NCBI RefSeq assembly: GCF_008831285.2
Contig: NC_045146.1
Location: 18,615,289 to 18,679,288, forward strand
Length of the DNA: 64,000 bases
Direction of reading: 5' to 3'
DNA from: Nymphaea colorata
Taxonomy: Eukaryota; Streptophyta; Magnoliopsida; Nymphaeales; Nymphaeaceae
The position numbers were made by a program, and so were the translations under genes. Positions 63,901-64,000 of this stretch are shown piece by piece. A model generated the notes under the pieces. That model saw nothing but the letters and a program-made list of their open reading frames with translations, had not been told where the DNA came from and did not search any database. Each line of letters starts with the position of its first letter. Position 1 is the first letter of the stretch.

Positions 63901-64000
63901 TTTAGTTATTCTGTTGGCACGTAAAGTTTTTTTAACTTTAGCAATCGTAGTCCGAGAATAGTGCCTCAGATATTAAAATACATATATAAAAATTGAGGTG

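Overview
This is nuclear DNA from a flowering plant. It is AT-rich, its genes are split by GT-AG introns that reach several kilobases, and dinucleotide microsatellites ((TA)n, (GA)n) are frequent. The coding exons read clearly as land-plant proteins, including two plastid proteins that only plants have. I cannot name the species. Long introns and abundant (TA)n would fit an early-diverging or woody dicot-like lineage, but that is a guess.

Six genes can be assembled exon by exon with consistent splice phases. (1) About 1.76-14.45 kb, minus strand: the N-terminal half of the protein farnesyltransferase beta subunit (FTB/ERA1). Nine coding exons are present and the gene runs off the left edge. 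Its introns hold a solo LTR and a short, decayed Ty1/copia element. (2) 17.99-23.61 kb, plus strand: a complete EXECUTER-family (EX2-like) plastid singlet-oxygen signalling protein in 11 exons. (3) 25.54-28.90 kb, minus strand: a complete chloroplast alkenal/one oxidoreductase (AOR) in 4 exons, convergent with EXECUTER. (4) 32.43-35.01 kb, minus strand: a complete CASP-like (CASPL4A-type) four-span membrane protein in 3 exons, one intron of which needs a GC donor. (5) 38.88-42.80 kb, minus strand: a complete zinc-finger plus REX4-type exonuclease protein in 7 exons, whose exonuclease motif I has lost both expected acidic residues. (6) 56.41-60.34 kb, plus strand: a complete HT1-like Raf-type (group C) protein kinase in 3 coding exons, with a long leader containing upstream ORFs.

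Between the genes are AT-rich spacers. The largest is 42.8-56.4 kb, where I find no convincing gene. Instead there are microsatellites, a homopyrimidine tract of about 180 bp, and members of at least two small dispersed repeat families: units bounded by (TA)n on both sides (15.1-15.7 and 50.0-50.4 kb), and elements of about 150 bp with related inverted ends and internal TTCATGAA motifs (30.2, 45.3 and 49.2 kb).

The genes form no operon or cluster. EXECUTER and AOR both act in the chloroplast response to reactive oxygen or reactive carbonyls and lie tail to tail, but nothing in the sequence shows that this is more than chance. I found no CRISPR array, prokaryotic system or wholly new gene system. 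The most unusual items are the altered exonuclease active site, the GC-AG intron beside a microsatellite, and the (TA)n-bounded repeat family.
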